Source: Acidobacteriaceae bacterium (GTDB lineage Bacteria > Acidobacteriota > Terriglobia > Terriglobales > Acidobacteriaceae). From it: DNA of 64,000 nt. The position numbers were made by a program, and so were the translations under genes. The stretch spans positions 42,201-106,200 of the forward strand of contig PMAT01000084.1 of the NCBI GenBank assembly GCA_003152695.1. Reading direction: 5' to 3'. Shown in pieces: positions 52,435 through 61,417 of this stretch (position 1 is its first letter; each line of letters opens with the position of its first letter). The notes beneath the pieces are model-generated. The model worked only from the letters and a program-made list of their open reading frames with translations, searched no databases and was not told the origin of the DNA.

Positions 52435-53118
52435 TTAACGAATACATTCCATGATTAGGTGAGTGTAAGGAAGACGCAACAAGTCTTTGCGCAGGTTCGG
52501 AGTAACCTGCCGAAAGCAGCTGCGCGCCAGTTCCAAGTATCGCGATTGATTGCGTACGAACTGACCGCGATCATGCGAAAGCAGGTAACGCTCCAGGGCG
52601 GACTGATCTGGAGTGTAGCAAATGTCATGCGAAATCAGACGGCCACCCGGCCTCACCGCCTCAAAGCCGAGGCGGAAGAGGTCGAGAGCTTCAGAGTCGT
52701 CGAGATGGTGCACCAGCCCCACTGCGAGCGCGACGTCAAACGTGCCAAACTGCTCAACCTTCAAATGGCTGACCCGGCCGCAGATGAACTCGCCACGATC
52801 GCCATATCGCCGCCGAGCTGAAGCGATGTAGGACTCGTTGGCATCGACGCCGAGGTATTTGCATTTGGGCAAAAACGGCAGCATGTTGCCGGATCCGCAG
52901 CCGATGTCGAGAATTCGATCGGTATCCTTGGGCCGAATGTATTCCCGTACCAGCACGCTCCTCGCATGGTTTGCACCGATAAGGACGTCGAACAACTCGT
53001 AAAAGAAAGGCTTATCGAGGATTGGTCGAATGGCTTCGATCATAACTTTTGTCAATCCCAATTGCTTCTGATTGGTGGCCCCAGCCAGCCGACTCCGTTC
53101 ATTTCGGAGGTAGATCAT
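52435..53118 (-). CDS. Class I SAM-dependent methyltransferase
   Basis: 227 residues. Motif I is RILDIGCGSGNMLPFLPKC, followed by YLGVDANESYIASAR, FDVALAVGLVHHLDD and GGRLISHDICYTPDQ. It resembles methyltransferases of lipopolysaccharide and antibiotic sugars; the substrate cannot be told. Its start overlaps the end of the upstream GT-C-like gene by 20 bases; a shorter start at about 53043 is possible. Probably co-transcribed with that gene. Confidence 0.85.
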   Translation of the reverse strand: MIYLRNERSRLAGATNQKQLGLTKVMIEAIRPILDKPFFYELFDVLIGANHARSVLVREYIRPKDTDRILDIGCGSGNMLPFLPKCKYLGVDANESYIASARRRYGDRGEFICGRVSHLKVEQFGTFDVALAVGLVHHLDDSEALDLFRLGFEAVRPGGRLISHDICYTPDQSALERYLLSHDRGQFVRNQSRYLELARSCFRQVTPNLRKDLLRLPYTHLIMECIR

Positions 53119-54886
53119 CTTGGCGTCGCGCGAAAAACCTCACCGGCTTGGCGCCTCTTTGCAACGTCAACTCATGAACGAGGACATAATTTTGATCGAT
53201 AAATTTCCGAAGCTGGGCATCCGACTCGTAGCCGTCATTTTCCGTCCATGGGAACCACAAGAACGCTCCCTTGGCAACGGTGTCGATGAAGAGGTCGGGT
53301 GGGTTCGCCTGCATATCGGACACAAAGCGCATCTGAAAATACTGCTGCAACGGGCCCGGGTCGATCGCACGCTCCGTGATGGTGTCAAGGGTTGCTGGCG
53401 GAATGCCAGTGAGCACATACACGCCCGGCGACCATCCCCATACCGCCAAACTTTGGATCCGCCGCTTCTCTTGTATGTCGGCTACCACAGAAGCTATTTT
53501 GTCGGTGCCGGAGTCCGGTAAGTCCCAATGCATAGGTCCGATATAGCCAAGGAGCACTTCCCGCAGACGGGCAGTTTTCGGATCCCGTTGCATAGGAGAG
53601 GCGGCCTGCTGTACGACCTTGACCTTCTCAATGTAGCGGAGTGTATATGCCATATACAGTGCCATCGTTGCAACGAGCAGAAATACGGGACTCAGGAGAG
53701 CAAGTGCGATGCCTGCTTTTGAGCTTTCGATGTGTCGGCGTTGCATCAACGCGTTCGCACCGGACACTGCCAGTATTGCCGCCAGATAGGTCATGGGCGG
53801 GATGAAAAAGATTGCGTGATGAAAAAAGAAGTTGTTGGATCTGCATGCCGTAAACAGAGCTGCGCCCGCGTAAACCACTAGTCCGCCATACGCCCATTGG
53901 TTTCGTTTGGGAAAATACTTAAACTTGCCGCCAGGCGATGCATAATCGAGTAGTGCGAGGCCAAGCAGAGCAACCAGCAATAGCTGGTGAACAGGCGTAG
54001 TCAGGATGAGTCGAAACAGGTTCTGCAGAGTTGTGGCCAAGCTCAGCGCGCCTACAAAAGCAAGCGGTGCGCGGATGTACGAATACCAAAAGTCCCTCAT
54101 CGCCCCAGATGCAGCCACTATGGCCAGGATCCCGCATGTGGTCGAGACGCCGCCGGAAACGAATGCACCAACTTCCTTCAGTCGTCGTAGTCGGGTTATG
54201 AAGCAGGGTCTGGCTCTGAAAATTGCTGTCAGATAAAGCAACCCAACGGCGCCGGTAATGGGCACAGCCTGCAATTTCGCCCATGGTGCAGCGCCCAATG
54301 CCAAGCCGCCCAGAAACAACCACAGTAGCTGCACGCCCTGCCTGCTTACCGAGGCCTCATCATCCAGCCAGACTAGGAACACGTAGAACCCAAGCATCAA
54401 GAGCAGTGTGGACAACCATTCGGTGGAATATTGAAGGTAATCCGTCCGGGTAGAAAGGCCATAAAGAAGCACCATCAAAAGGCCACCTACGGCTGCAGTC
54501 ATTTCCGATCCAAGCCGCCGTAGCGTAAGGTATGCCACGAGCACTTGCAGGCACACCAGCAGACTGGCCACGAGGTGCGCCAGGACGTACCCCGCTTTGA
54601 ACCCCATCAGCAAAAAAATCGACAGTAAATAGGAGTTCAGCGGCCCACAGCTCTCAATTCCTACCCAAGGCCGTGGATCGACCAGGAATTTCATGGCCTC
54701 GCTGAGCAACTGGCTCTCGTCCACATTGAACTCGTGCGGGACCAGAGCACTCGGCAGGCGGAGAAGGAAGACACAAGCAAGGAGCAGCCCTACCACAATC
54801 GCAGGAGGTAGAAGGCGGAGTTTCGAAAGCCGCTCCAGCACGTTTTGGCGCGGAGAGCTTGTACGGATCGTCGAGGAACTGGACAT
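53099..54886 (-). CDS. GT-C-like membrane glycosyltransferase
   Basis: About 595 residues from ATG 54886. Around eleven helices. The first outside loop has VPHEFNVDESQLLSEAMKFL, with the Asp-Glu pair of GT-C enzymes, and DPRPWVGIESCGPLNSYLLS. A soluble C-terminal region has LAVWGWSPGVYVLTGIPPAT. A 35-base stretch inside its first codons is repeated at 55921-55955. Confidence 0.8.
   Translation of the reverse strand: MSSSSTIRTSSPRQNVLERLSKLRLLPPAIVVGLLLACVFLLRLPSALVPHEFNVDESQLLSEAMKFLVDPRPWVGIESCGPLNSYLLSIFLLMGFKAGYVLAHLVASLLVCLQVLVAYLTLRRLGSEMTAAVGGLLMVLLYGLSTRTDYLQYSTEWLSTLLLMLGFYVFLVWLDDEASVSRQGVQLLWLFLGGLALGAAPWAKLQAVPITGAVGLLYLTAIFRARPCFITRLRRLKEVGAFVSGGVSTTCGILAIVAASGAMRDFWYSYIRAPLAFVGALSLATTLQNLFRLILTTPVHQLLLVALLGLALLDYASPGGKFKYFPKRNQWAYGGLVVYAGAALFTACRSNNFFFHHAIFFIPPMTYLAAILAVSGANALMQRRHIESSKAGIALALLSPVFLLVATMALYMAYTLRYIEKVKVVQQAASPMQRDPKTARLREVLLGYIGPMHWDLPDSGTDKIASVVADIQEKRRIQSLAVWGWSPGVYVLTGIPPATLDTITERAIDPGPLQQYFQMRFVSDMQANPPDLFIDTVAKGAFLWFPWTENDGYESDAQLRKFIDQNYVLVHELTLQRGAKPVRFFARRQDDLPPK
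54832..54866 (+). repeat. 35-bp direct repeat, left copy
   Basis: GCTCCAGCACGTTTTGGCGC and the next 15 bases recur at 55921-55955 with one mismatch and the same orientation, flanking the methyltransferase gene at 55054. This copy lies within the coding start of the minus-strand gene. Confidence 0.75.
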
Positions 54887-55053
54887 GGGAAGCATGAACG
54901 TCGGCTCTCACTCGTCAAGACACAGCTTAGTCATAGGCGCGACACTGCCACAACTGGCTGCACAGTAAACTGCCCGATGTTAACCTGTGTAGGACGCGTA
55001 GTCCAACAGTTGCAGAGGATTATAGCGAGTAACCATTTTCTCAGGTGTCCATA

Positions 55054-55884
55054 ATGGATCTTCGCCAAATCGCCCCAAATCTCGAGCTTACTCAAGATGG
55101 CTGGTGGACTTCGCATACGCTGTCCGATGTAGCATACCCGGACGAAGGAAACGCTTTATGCTTCGCGATCGAAGACTCATCCTTCTGGTTCCAGCACCGA
55201 AATCGTTGCATTCTCCAAGCGATGAGACACTTCCCCCCGCCCGGCACCCTCTTCGATATCGGCGGAGGTAATGGCTGTGTCGCGCAGGCCATCCAGGACT
55301 CCGGGCAAGAAGTGGTCCTCGTGGAACCGGGACTTATTGGAGTTCAAAACGCTCTGAAGCGGGGCATCAGGCACGTTGTGCGCGCGACGTTGGAGGATGT
55401 CGGCGTGTTGGCCGAAACTATTCCAGCGGTGGGCTTGTTTGATGTCATCGAGCACATCCGGAATGACTTCGGCTTTATGGCAAGAATCAATCGGCTTCTC
55501 ACATCTGGGGGGAGAGTGTATATCACTGTCCCGGCTTACGGTTGGCTCTGGTCCCATGAAGATGTCATGGCGGGGCACTCGCGTCGATATACGATCAATA
55601 CACTGGGGCGGCTCCTGGAAGACTCAGGTTATACCGTCGATTTCGCAACCTACTTTTTTAGTTTTCTTCCGCTTCCAATTCTCTTTTGCCGTGTACTTCC
55701 CTACCACCTTGGGTTTGCACCCAAGACGACCTCTTCGGATGCCCTTCGCTCCGACCACAAGCCAAGAAGTCCTCGGGTCGCCCAGATTCTCGAGAAGCTC
55801 ACTCACCGGGAATTGTCCAGAATTGCTGAACAACGCCCTCTCGCGTGGGGAGGAAGCTGCTTGGTTGTCGCTCGCAAGCGCTAA
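55054..55884 (+). CDS. Class I SAM-dependent methyltransferase
   Basis: 276 residues. ATG 55054 has CAGGTG upstream; GTG 55045 is in frame. Motif I is LFDIGGGNGCVAQAIQ, then VVLVEPGLIGVQNALKRG, VGLFDVIEHIRNDFGFM, RVYITVPAYGWLWSHEDVMA and HSRRYTINTLGRLL. It looks like an ubiquinone-methyltransferase-like protein often found in polysaccharide loci, ending in a hydrophobic stretch (FFSFLPLPILFCRVLPY) that may touch the membrane. It is bounded by the 35-bp direct repeats. Confidence 0.83.
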   Translation: MDLRQIAPNLELTQDGWWTSHTLSDVAYPDEGNALCFAIEDSSFWFQHRNRCILQAMRHFPPPGTLFDIGGGNGCVAQAIQDSGQEVVLVEPGLIGVQNALKRGIRHVVRATLEDVGVLAETIPAVGLFDVIEHIRNDFGFMARINRLLTSGGRVYITVPAYGWLWSHEDVMAGHSRRYTINTLGRLLEDSGYTVDFATYFFSFLPLPILFCRVLPYHLGFAPKTTSSDALRSDHKPRSPRVAQILEKLTHRELSRIAEQRPLAWGGSCLVVARKR

Positions 55885-55920
55885 ACTGCCCGCGATTTTC
55901 CGCGGACGCTGTGGCGGCAC

Positions 55921-55955
55921 GCTCCAGCACGCTTTGGCGCGGAGAGCTTGTACGG
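55921..55955 (+). repeat. 35-bp direct repeat, right copy
   Basis: The right partner of the repeat at 54832-54866. In its left relative this bit encodes part of the membrane protein's start; here it is non-coding, 45 bases ahead of the AMP-ligase gene. Confidence 0.75.
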
Positions 55956-55999
55956 TCACTGGGCCGCCAGGATATGTTGGGTTAATATAAGCTTTGGAT

Positions 56000-57202
56000 A
56001 TGATCAGCGAAGTCTTGCGAGCGCAGCCAATCTTGATCGACGGCGCCCCGGACGGAATCCGGGCTCTCCGATCACATTGGGAGGCTGGGGAGACGTTCGC
56101 TTATATTCCAGCGAAGAGCCCCGTTTCAAGCAGCTGGGTGGCCCGATGTTTGAGCTATCTTCCGGAGGAATATCGAAACGGTCATTTCTGCCTTCTTACA
56201 TCGGGCAGTACAGGAACTCCCAAGCTGGTGGTTGGCCGGAAGGAGCGCTCCGAACGCCTGTCCACTGTATTGCATCAGGTGCAGCAGAGCGAACCTGTGC
56301 AGGAGACGATCGTGTCTCTTCCGTTGACCTATTGCTATGCTTTTGTGAATCAGTGGCTCTGGTCGCATGTGATGGGCCGCCGGCTAATTGCGACACCGGG
56401 TTTCGGCCAGCCGGATGTGGTACTCGGAGCATTGCAGAATGCCGTGGACGCTATGCTTTGCCTGGTTGGACCGCAGGCAGCTTTGCTGGAACAAATGTTC
56501 GGTGAGAAATCTTTCCCGGGAATCATCCGTCTTCACTTTGCGGGTAGTCGATTTCCACAGGAAAGGATTCCCCTGTTGCGCAAGATGTTCCCCAACGCGA
56601 CGATCTTTAATAACTACGGCTGCGCAGAAGCCATGCCCAGACTTACCTTGCGAGCCGCCGATGATGGCGACGACGCCAGGGATATAGGGCTTCCCTTGCC
56701 GGGAGTGCAGTTAAAGAGCAGCGAAAGCGGCGATCTTCTTTTCTTAAGTGACTACCGGTGTGTTGCCCAGATCGATGCGGCGGGATTCCGCGCCATCGCC
56801 GACGAGGAGTGGGTTCCGAGCGGCGACCTCGCGCAGCAGCGCGATGACAGTCATTGGCAGCTCCTGGGTCGTCGCGGGGAGGTCTTCAAGCGTTATGGTG
56901 AGAAGATCGCCGTGCCGCAGATTCTGGCGACGGTGAATGAACACTGGAAGGGGCAGGTGGCCTACTACCGTGACGAAGATGGGGCCGGCGAAGACGGTTA
57001 TGTGCTGGTTCTCTGCCCTATTCCCGCTGAAGATGACGTACGATTGCTGCTGCGAGCGCTTCGCACAAGCCATCCCCGTAGCCATTGGCCGTTGCGGATT
57101 GAAAGTACAGCCTCCCTTCCCTTGCTGGCAAACGGAAAGGTAAATGGCCTTGCGCTGAGAGATATCGAGGGTAAGTCCTTGCACTGGCGGCAAAGAATTT
57201 AA
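56000..57202 (+). CDS. AMP-forming acyl/aryl-ligase (ANL family)
   Basis: 400 residues from ATG 56000. Phosphate loop SGSTGTPK with GSTGTPK at residues 69-75, then YGCAEAMPRL (the YG/TE region), SGDLA, LGRRGEVFKRYGEK and the C-terminal NGKVNG lysine. It is shorter than usual (about 500 or more) because the N-terminal part before the loop is small. It should activate a carboxylic acid as the adenylate and load it onto the ACP encoded next, with no gap between the genes. The same kind of short ligase is known in aryl-polyene and similar loci. Confidence 0.85.
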   Translation: MISEVLRAQPILIDGAPDGIRALRSHWEAGETFAYIPAKSPVSSSWVARCLSYLPEEYRNGHFCLLTSGSTGTPKLVVGRKERSERLSTVLHQVQQSEPVQETIVSLPLTYCYAFVNQWLWSHVMGRRLIATPGFGQPDVVLGALQNAVDAMLCLVGPQAALLEQMFGEKSFPGIIRLHFAGSRFPQERIPLLRKMFPNATIFNNYGCAEAMPRLTLRAADDGDDARDIGLPLPGVQLKSSESGDLLFLSDYRCVAQIDAAGFRAIADEEWVPSGDLAQQRDDSHWQLLGRRGEVFKRYGEKIAVPQILATVNEHWKGQVAYYRDEDGAGEDGYVLVLCPIPAEDDVRLLLRALRTSHPRSHWPLRIESTASLPLLANGKVNGLALRDIEGKSLHWRQRI

Positions 57203-57451
57203 ATGACCAATGTCGAGAAATTGAAGGATCTTGTGGTGGAAGTGTTTCTCATTGATCCGTCTGAATTTCATCTTGATCTCCGGCGAGAGCAGGTAGAGAC
57301 GTGGGATTCGCTAGGGGTGGTGTCACTTGCCGTGGGTGTCGAGGAAACCTTTGGATGTCATTTCACCCAGGAAGAAGCTCTCGGCCTGAAAAGCGTGGGA
57401 GACGTCATAACTGTCCTGGAACACCACGGAATCTCGTTTCGTGAAGTCTGA
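57203..57451 (+). CDS. Acyl carrier protein
   Basis: 82 residues with the phosphopantetheine site at S36 in VETWDSLGVVSLAVGVEETF and the acidic helix pattern of ACPs. It begins directly after the ligase stop and overlaps the next gene by 11 bases. It is likely a dedicated carrier for this cluster, not the housekeeping AcpP. Confidence 0.92.
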   Translation: MTNVEKLKDLVVEVFLIDPSEFHLDLRREQVETWDSLGVVSLAVGVEETFGCHFTQEEALGLKSVGDVITVLEHHGISFREV

Positions 57452-58334
57452 GGTAGAAACCTACGCGGTCTGGGCCGGCGCCAGCGTAGCAGAACTGGCG
57501 CATCAACGGTGGCCTGGGCCAGCGATCTCGTCCTTCGAAGAAATTCCTGAGAACTGCCGAGGACTAGTCGTGGTGGGCGGTGGCCGCATGATGGATGAGG
57601 CCAAGTACTTCCGTGCCCGTAAGCGTGGGGGCATGCGTCTGGTGGTTGTGCCGTCGCTGTGGGGTAGCGGCGCAGAACGTTCGCCCATCGTGGTGCTCAA
57701 CCGGGACGGGGCCAAGCACATCGAAATCGACCCTGCCTTCCTGCCGGATGAGGTTATTTACTGGCCTGAATTGTTGCTGAGCGTATCGCCTGAGCGCGCT
57801 GGGCAGGCCTGCGGCGATGTCTGGTCGCATGCGCTGGAAGCGTTTTTGTCTCCCCTCAGCGGGGAAGAAATGCAAAGCGAGTTGGCGTCGCTTATAAACG
57901 AGCTGTTGCAGCTACCTCTAATCACGGACGTCAGATGGTTCGACGCGAGCGCGCGTGCCTGCGTACTGCAAGTCAAGACTTCGGTCGGTCTGGTGCACGG
58001 CATCGCACACATTCTAGAAGCGCAGATGACAACGCAATATCCGTCAGATGGTTGGGGGCATGCCAAATTGTGCTCGGTCTTTTTGTTGCCGGTGATGGAC
58101 TTCAATCGGAAGAATTCGTGCAAGTGGGTAGAACGCGCTGCTAAATATGCCATCGACGAATCCGGTGTTTGGGCGGTGCTGAAAGCGCTCCATGAAAGCG
58201 GGGCATACCGTCAAGCGCTTCCTGTGCTGCGAGAATGCTGGTCGCGGATCCTGCGCGATCCCTGCACGCGAACCAACGGGACGCTGGTGCGGCCGCAGGC
58301 AATCAGGTTTTTCGAGGAGTGGTCAAGCCGGTGA
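57441..58334 (+). CDS. Iron-type alcohol dehydrogenase-like protein
   Basis: 297 residues from GTG 57441. The nucleotide region has RGLVVVGGGRMMDEAK and VVPSLWGSGAE. The metal site is in DVWSHALEAFLS, GLVHGIAHILEAQ and DGWGHAKLCSVF, as in group III dehydrogenases. It is shorter than usual (about 380), with the N-terminal part reduced. It could turn an aldehyde made by the LuxC-like protein into an alcohol, or the reverse. Confidence 0.8.
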   Translation: MKSEVETYAVWAGASVAELAHQRWPGPAISSFEEIPENCRGLVVVGGGRMMDEAKYFRARKRGGMRLVVVPSLWGSGAERSPIVVLNRDGAKHIEIDPAFLPDEVIYWPELLLSVSPERAGQACGDVWSHALEAFLSPLSGEEMQSELASLINELLQLPLITDVRWFDASARACVLQVKTSVGLVHGIAHILEAQMTTQYPSDGWGHAKLCSVFLLPVMDFNRKNSCKWVERAAKYAIDESGVWAVLKALHESGAYRQALPVLRECWSRILRDPCTRTNGTLVRPQAIRFFEEWSSR

Positions 58335-59371
58335 GCGCTCTTTTAGACAGGCCGGTGTATGGACCGCGTGAGGACGGAGAATTTCTGTCTGAAATGGAGC
58401 AACTCACTTTGCATCACCTCGCCGGCTGCAAACTCTACAAGCAGATTTGGAGGGGGTGGCAAAGTGGCGGAGGAGTCGCCGGTCTCCCCTTCTTGCATGT
58501 GGGCCTGTTCAAACGTTTGCTGTTTTGTACCGACGGCTTGGCCCACGAGCGCATACTTCAATCGTCTTCCACTATCAGTTCGCAGCCTAGTCAGATCATC
58601 CTCGACAAGATCAGCTCGCAGTTGCAGTCGCGTAGTGCGCTAGCCATCCTGAAGGACTTCGTCGGGGAACGGAAGAGGCCCTTGCTGATTTTGGATGACA
58701 GCAAGTCCCTGCGCCAGCGTGGAACCGTGTCGGCAAGGATGGCCGCAGCCCTGAGCCTGAGTCCGTTGGCGACTTCAATGCATTTTTTGCTAGCTGATGC
58801 CGGCCGCCCGGAAAGCATGAAATGGGATGATCTGCGCAGTGCATTGGCCGCTAACCGGGAATTTCTGATCTACGGCTCTACCTGGCTGTTGTGGCTCTCC
58901 TGGGGAGCAGGCAGCATGCCAGAAGATATTCGCCGGCAACTTCAATCCAAGCGGATTCACTTCGTGCACAGTGGAGGCTGGAAAAAGCTGGAACATCTTC
59001 GGGTAAACCGCGAAGAGTTCGACACCCGTTTGACGCGTGAATTGCAGCCGGGGAGCGGTGTGGTGGATTACTACGGCTTGGTTGAGCAAGTCGGCGTAAT
59101 CTATCCGCTATGTGAACACGGATTCCGGCATGTGCCGATCTGGGCGGATGTTCTTGTGCGAGACCCTTATACGCTCCAAGCCGTGGAGGATCAGATCGGG
59201 CAGATCCAACTGATGAACACGCTGGCACATGGCGCGCCCTATCATTCGGTGCTCTCCGAGGATGTTGGCAGCATCATAAGCGGCCCCTGTCCCTGCGGAC
59301 GTTCGGGGAAACGCTTTGAACTACTCGGACGCATACCGCAGGCCGAAGTGCGAGGCTGCGCCAATGTGTAA
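58331..59371 (+). CDS. LuxE-like acyl-protein synthetase
   Basis: 346 residues from GTG 58331, which overlaps the previous stop (GTGA); the frame opens at 58235 but that reads through the previous gene. HSGGWKKLEHLRVNREEF, VDYYGLVEQVGVIYPLCEHG and SGPCPCGRSGKRFELLGR match the family. LuxE activates a fatty acid with ATP and passes it to LuxC. The C-terminal CPCGRSGKR loop is typical. Confidence 0.82.
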   Translation: MSALLDRPVYGPREDGEFLSEMEQLTLHHLAGCKLYKQIWRGWQSGGGVAGLPFLHVGLFKRLLFCTDGLAHERILQSSSTISSQPSQIILDKISSQLQSRSALAILKDFVGERKRPLLILDDSKSLRQRGTVSARMAAALSLSPLATSMHFLLADAGRPESMKWDDLRSALAANREFLIYGSTWLLWLSWGAGSMPEDIRRQLQSKRIHFVHSGGWKKLEHLRVNREEFDTRLTRELQPGSGVVDYYGLVEQVGVIYPLCEHGFRHVPIWADVLVRDPYTLQAVEDQIGQIQLMNTLAHGAPYHSVLSEDVGSIISGPCPCGRSGKRFELLGRIPQAEVRGCANV

Positions 59372-60542
59372 GCACCTGCATCGCTTTTCGAGTTTCCGCG
59401 GAGCAGTGGTGGTATCGTTGCCGTTCGATCTGGATGAGTTGATCGGTGCATGGAGTGGCCTTCGCAGTTCTATGCGCAAAGCGGTTCCAAATGAGTTCAG
59501 CCGTGACGAATGGGCATACCTGATCAACTTTCTGTCACCGGAACAACTCAAACGGCCCTACTACGAGGCCTTTGGCGCTCCTGCTGACGCTGACGGGAAA
59601 GTCAGCGGCCTCGCGCGTCCGCGCGGTACGGTCGCAGTGTGGCTTCCCAACAATGTCAGTCTGCTCGGACCATTGACTCTGATCCTGCTCACGCTCACTG
59701 GCAACCGGCTGCTCTTGAAGGGAGGATCGCGAAGTGATGATCTCACCGGCGCGTTCCTTAATTTTTGCCGCGCGCATTTGACCGATGGAACCTTGCAGGA
59801 GCTTCTGGAGCGGCAGGTGCAGTATGAAATTTTTCAGCGCGGAGATGAGCGTCAAGCGGCGATGGTGGAAGAAGCCGATGTGCGAGTAGTGTTCGGATCC
59901 GAGGAAGCAGCCGCTGTGATTCATAGCTCCGGAAACCCGGTAAAGAGCATTGGGTTCTCGTTTGTGGACCGTCAGTCGCAGGTGTGGATTGAACCGGAGG
60001 CGGCAAGCGACGAGGTGCTGCGTAATCTGATCCAGGTGTTTGCGATCTATGGCCAGGCCGGTTGTACTTCGCCACGCCGGGTGGTGATACTGGAAGGAAC
60101 CGAGCGGCAAGCCAGGCAATTGCGTGATCGGGTTCTCGCGTTGTGGCCGGAAGTACTGCGGCTTAAGCCCTCGATGCATATCGCCTCTGCCAACACTCTG
60201 GCTCTGCAATGGGCGGAGGCCTCCGGTTGGGATGCGGCAGCGGCAGCCAATCGGGCTGCCGTCATCGGAATAGGCCCGATCAGCCTGGAGCCTATCGATT
60301 CCCCTCTGTTTCTACCCATCTCCAGCTCCAGCCTGAAAAACGCTATCGAGCATCTGCCAGCGAATATACAGACGTTGGGCCACGCGTTTGTGGCACCGTC
60401 GGATGTTCGATGGCTCGAGATCGCAGCCAGTACCAAGATCAAGCGCTTGGTGCCGCTTGCTCGCATGCACCATTTCGGTCCCCTGTGGGATGGAGAGCAT
60501 TTCTGGCGGCAGTGCTTTGAGGAAGTGGAAGTGGATCTATGA
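59364..60542 (+). CDS. LuxC-like acyl-CoA/acyl-protein reductase
   Basis: 392 residues from ATG 59364, overlapping LuxE by 8 bases. Catalytic Cys234 in IYGQAGCTSPRRVV, nucleotide part GTVAVWLPNNVSLLG and GNRLLLKGGSRSDDL. It is an aldehyde dehydrogenase fold. Members reduce the acyl group bound to LuxE to an aldehyde. No luxAB genes are nearby, so light production is not implied. Confidence 0.85.
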   Translation: MCKHLHRFSSFRGAVVVSLPFDLDELIGAWSGLRSSMRKAVPNEFSRDEWAYLINFLSPEQLKRPYYEAFGAPADADGKVSGLARPRGTVAVWLPNNVSLLGPLTLILLTLTGNRLLLKGGSRSDDLTGAFLNFCRAHLTDGTLQELLERQVQYEIFQRGDERQAAMVEEADVRVVFGSEEAAAVIHSSGNPVKSIGFSFVDRQSQVWIEPEAASDEVLRNLIQVFAIYGQAGCTSPRRVVILEGTERQARQLRDRVLALWPEVLRLKPSMHIASANTLALQWAEASGWDAAAAANRAAVIGIGPISLEPIDSPLFLPISSSSLKNAIEHLPANIQTLGHAFVAPSDVRWLEIAASTKIKRLVPLARMHHFGPLWDGEHFWRQCFEEVEVDL

Positions 60543-61234
60543 TCAGGCTGCACGAATTCAACACGCAATGGTGGGGACAGCCGGCCGGGATCATAGATGA
60601 CAGCGCGTTCTTTAGCATGCCCGCGGAGGCCCAGCAGCTTGCCCTTGCACCATTTCGTTGGGCTGAGTTCAAGTCGCGATTCAAGAATGCCCCGTCGCTC
60701 AGTGCTTTGCAGCGAGCCGGCTTTTTTCAGATCGACACGCAAGAGGAGTTCCGCATTGCTTTGAAGAACGGCCCTCTAAGCCCGTGTGATCGGCCGCTGG
60801 AGGTTCGCTTCGCCGATGAACAGCCGTTTGAAGTTCGCAATAGCGACTTTGCCTCGTTTGAACACGAACGGTACAGGCACCTCCTCGGTTGCACCGAGGA
60901 GCTAATCAATGCTCGTTATGGGCAATGGGCGCGCTCCCTGGTACGCGAGTATCCAAAGACCTGCCTCGAAGTGTGCGCGGATGGAGCAACACAATTCTGG
61001 TTTTTGTCGCGGCCCGAGGCGAATGGGCTCAACCTTACCCTCGCGATGGTTCGCAGAGAGGCAGAGATCTCTGGCTTCTTACTGTTCGAGAAAGCGCTTG
61101 CGGCATACGCGGCGCGCGGACATCGGATAGGCTTCGCGAGTTTTAGTGTTTTAAATACTGCCGTCCACAATATCTATGCAAAACTGGGAGCGCACTTTCT
61201 GCCTCCAACCGGGATCTGGTTATGGGTTCAATAG
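60539..61234 (+). CDS. GNAT acetyltransferase-like protein (WecD-like)
   Basis: 231 residues, ATG overlaps the LuxC stop (ATGA). The C-terminal GNAT part has FASFSVLNTAVHNIYAKLG, in which the NxxxxxxYxKLG pattern is that of WecD (dTDP-fucosamine acetyltransferase) and its relatives. The N-terminal about 100 residues (WWGQPAGIIDDSAFFSMP) resemble the extra N-domain of that family. It probably acylates an amino sugar; WecE-like aminotransferase is encoded 1.2 kb downstream. The usual acetyl-CoA motif (QxxGxG/A) is not clear. Confidence 0.65.
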   Translation: MIRLHEFNTQWWGQPAGIIDDSAFFSMPAEAQQLALAPFRWAEFKSRFKNAPSLSALQRAGFFQIDTQEEFRIALKNGPLSPCDRPLEVRFADEQPFEVRNSDFASFEHERYRHLLGCTEELINARYGQWARSLVREYPKTCLEVCADGATQFWFLSRPEANGLNLTLAMVRREAEISGFLLFEKALAAYAARGHRIGFASFSVLNTAVHNIYAKLGAHFLPPTGIWLWVQ

Positions 61235-61417
61235 GTTCGGCGTGAATATAGGTTTTCGCAACGGCCCTCTCAGTACCTATATACTAATGGCCTCGACGCG
61301 GTGATTGTTTTTCAGGAGCGACATTCAGTCCTGAAGCTGGTTGGGCTGTGTCTCATCCTTAATAGGAATGCTATTACTGACGCGATCAAGAGCTAACAGC
61401 AGTCCCCTGGAGCAAGG

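Noticed and set aside
59364-60542. Bioluminescence locus
   Set aside because: LuxC- and LuxE-like genes are present, but no luxA, luxB, luxD or luxG; the neighbours point to sugar and acyl chemistry.
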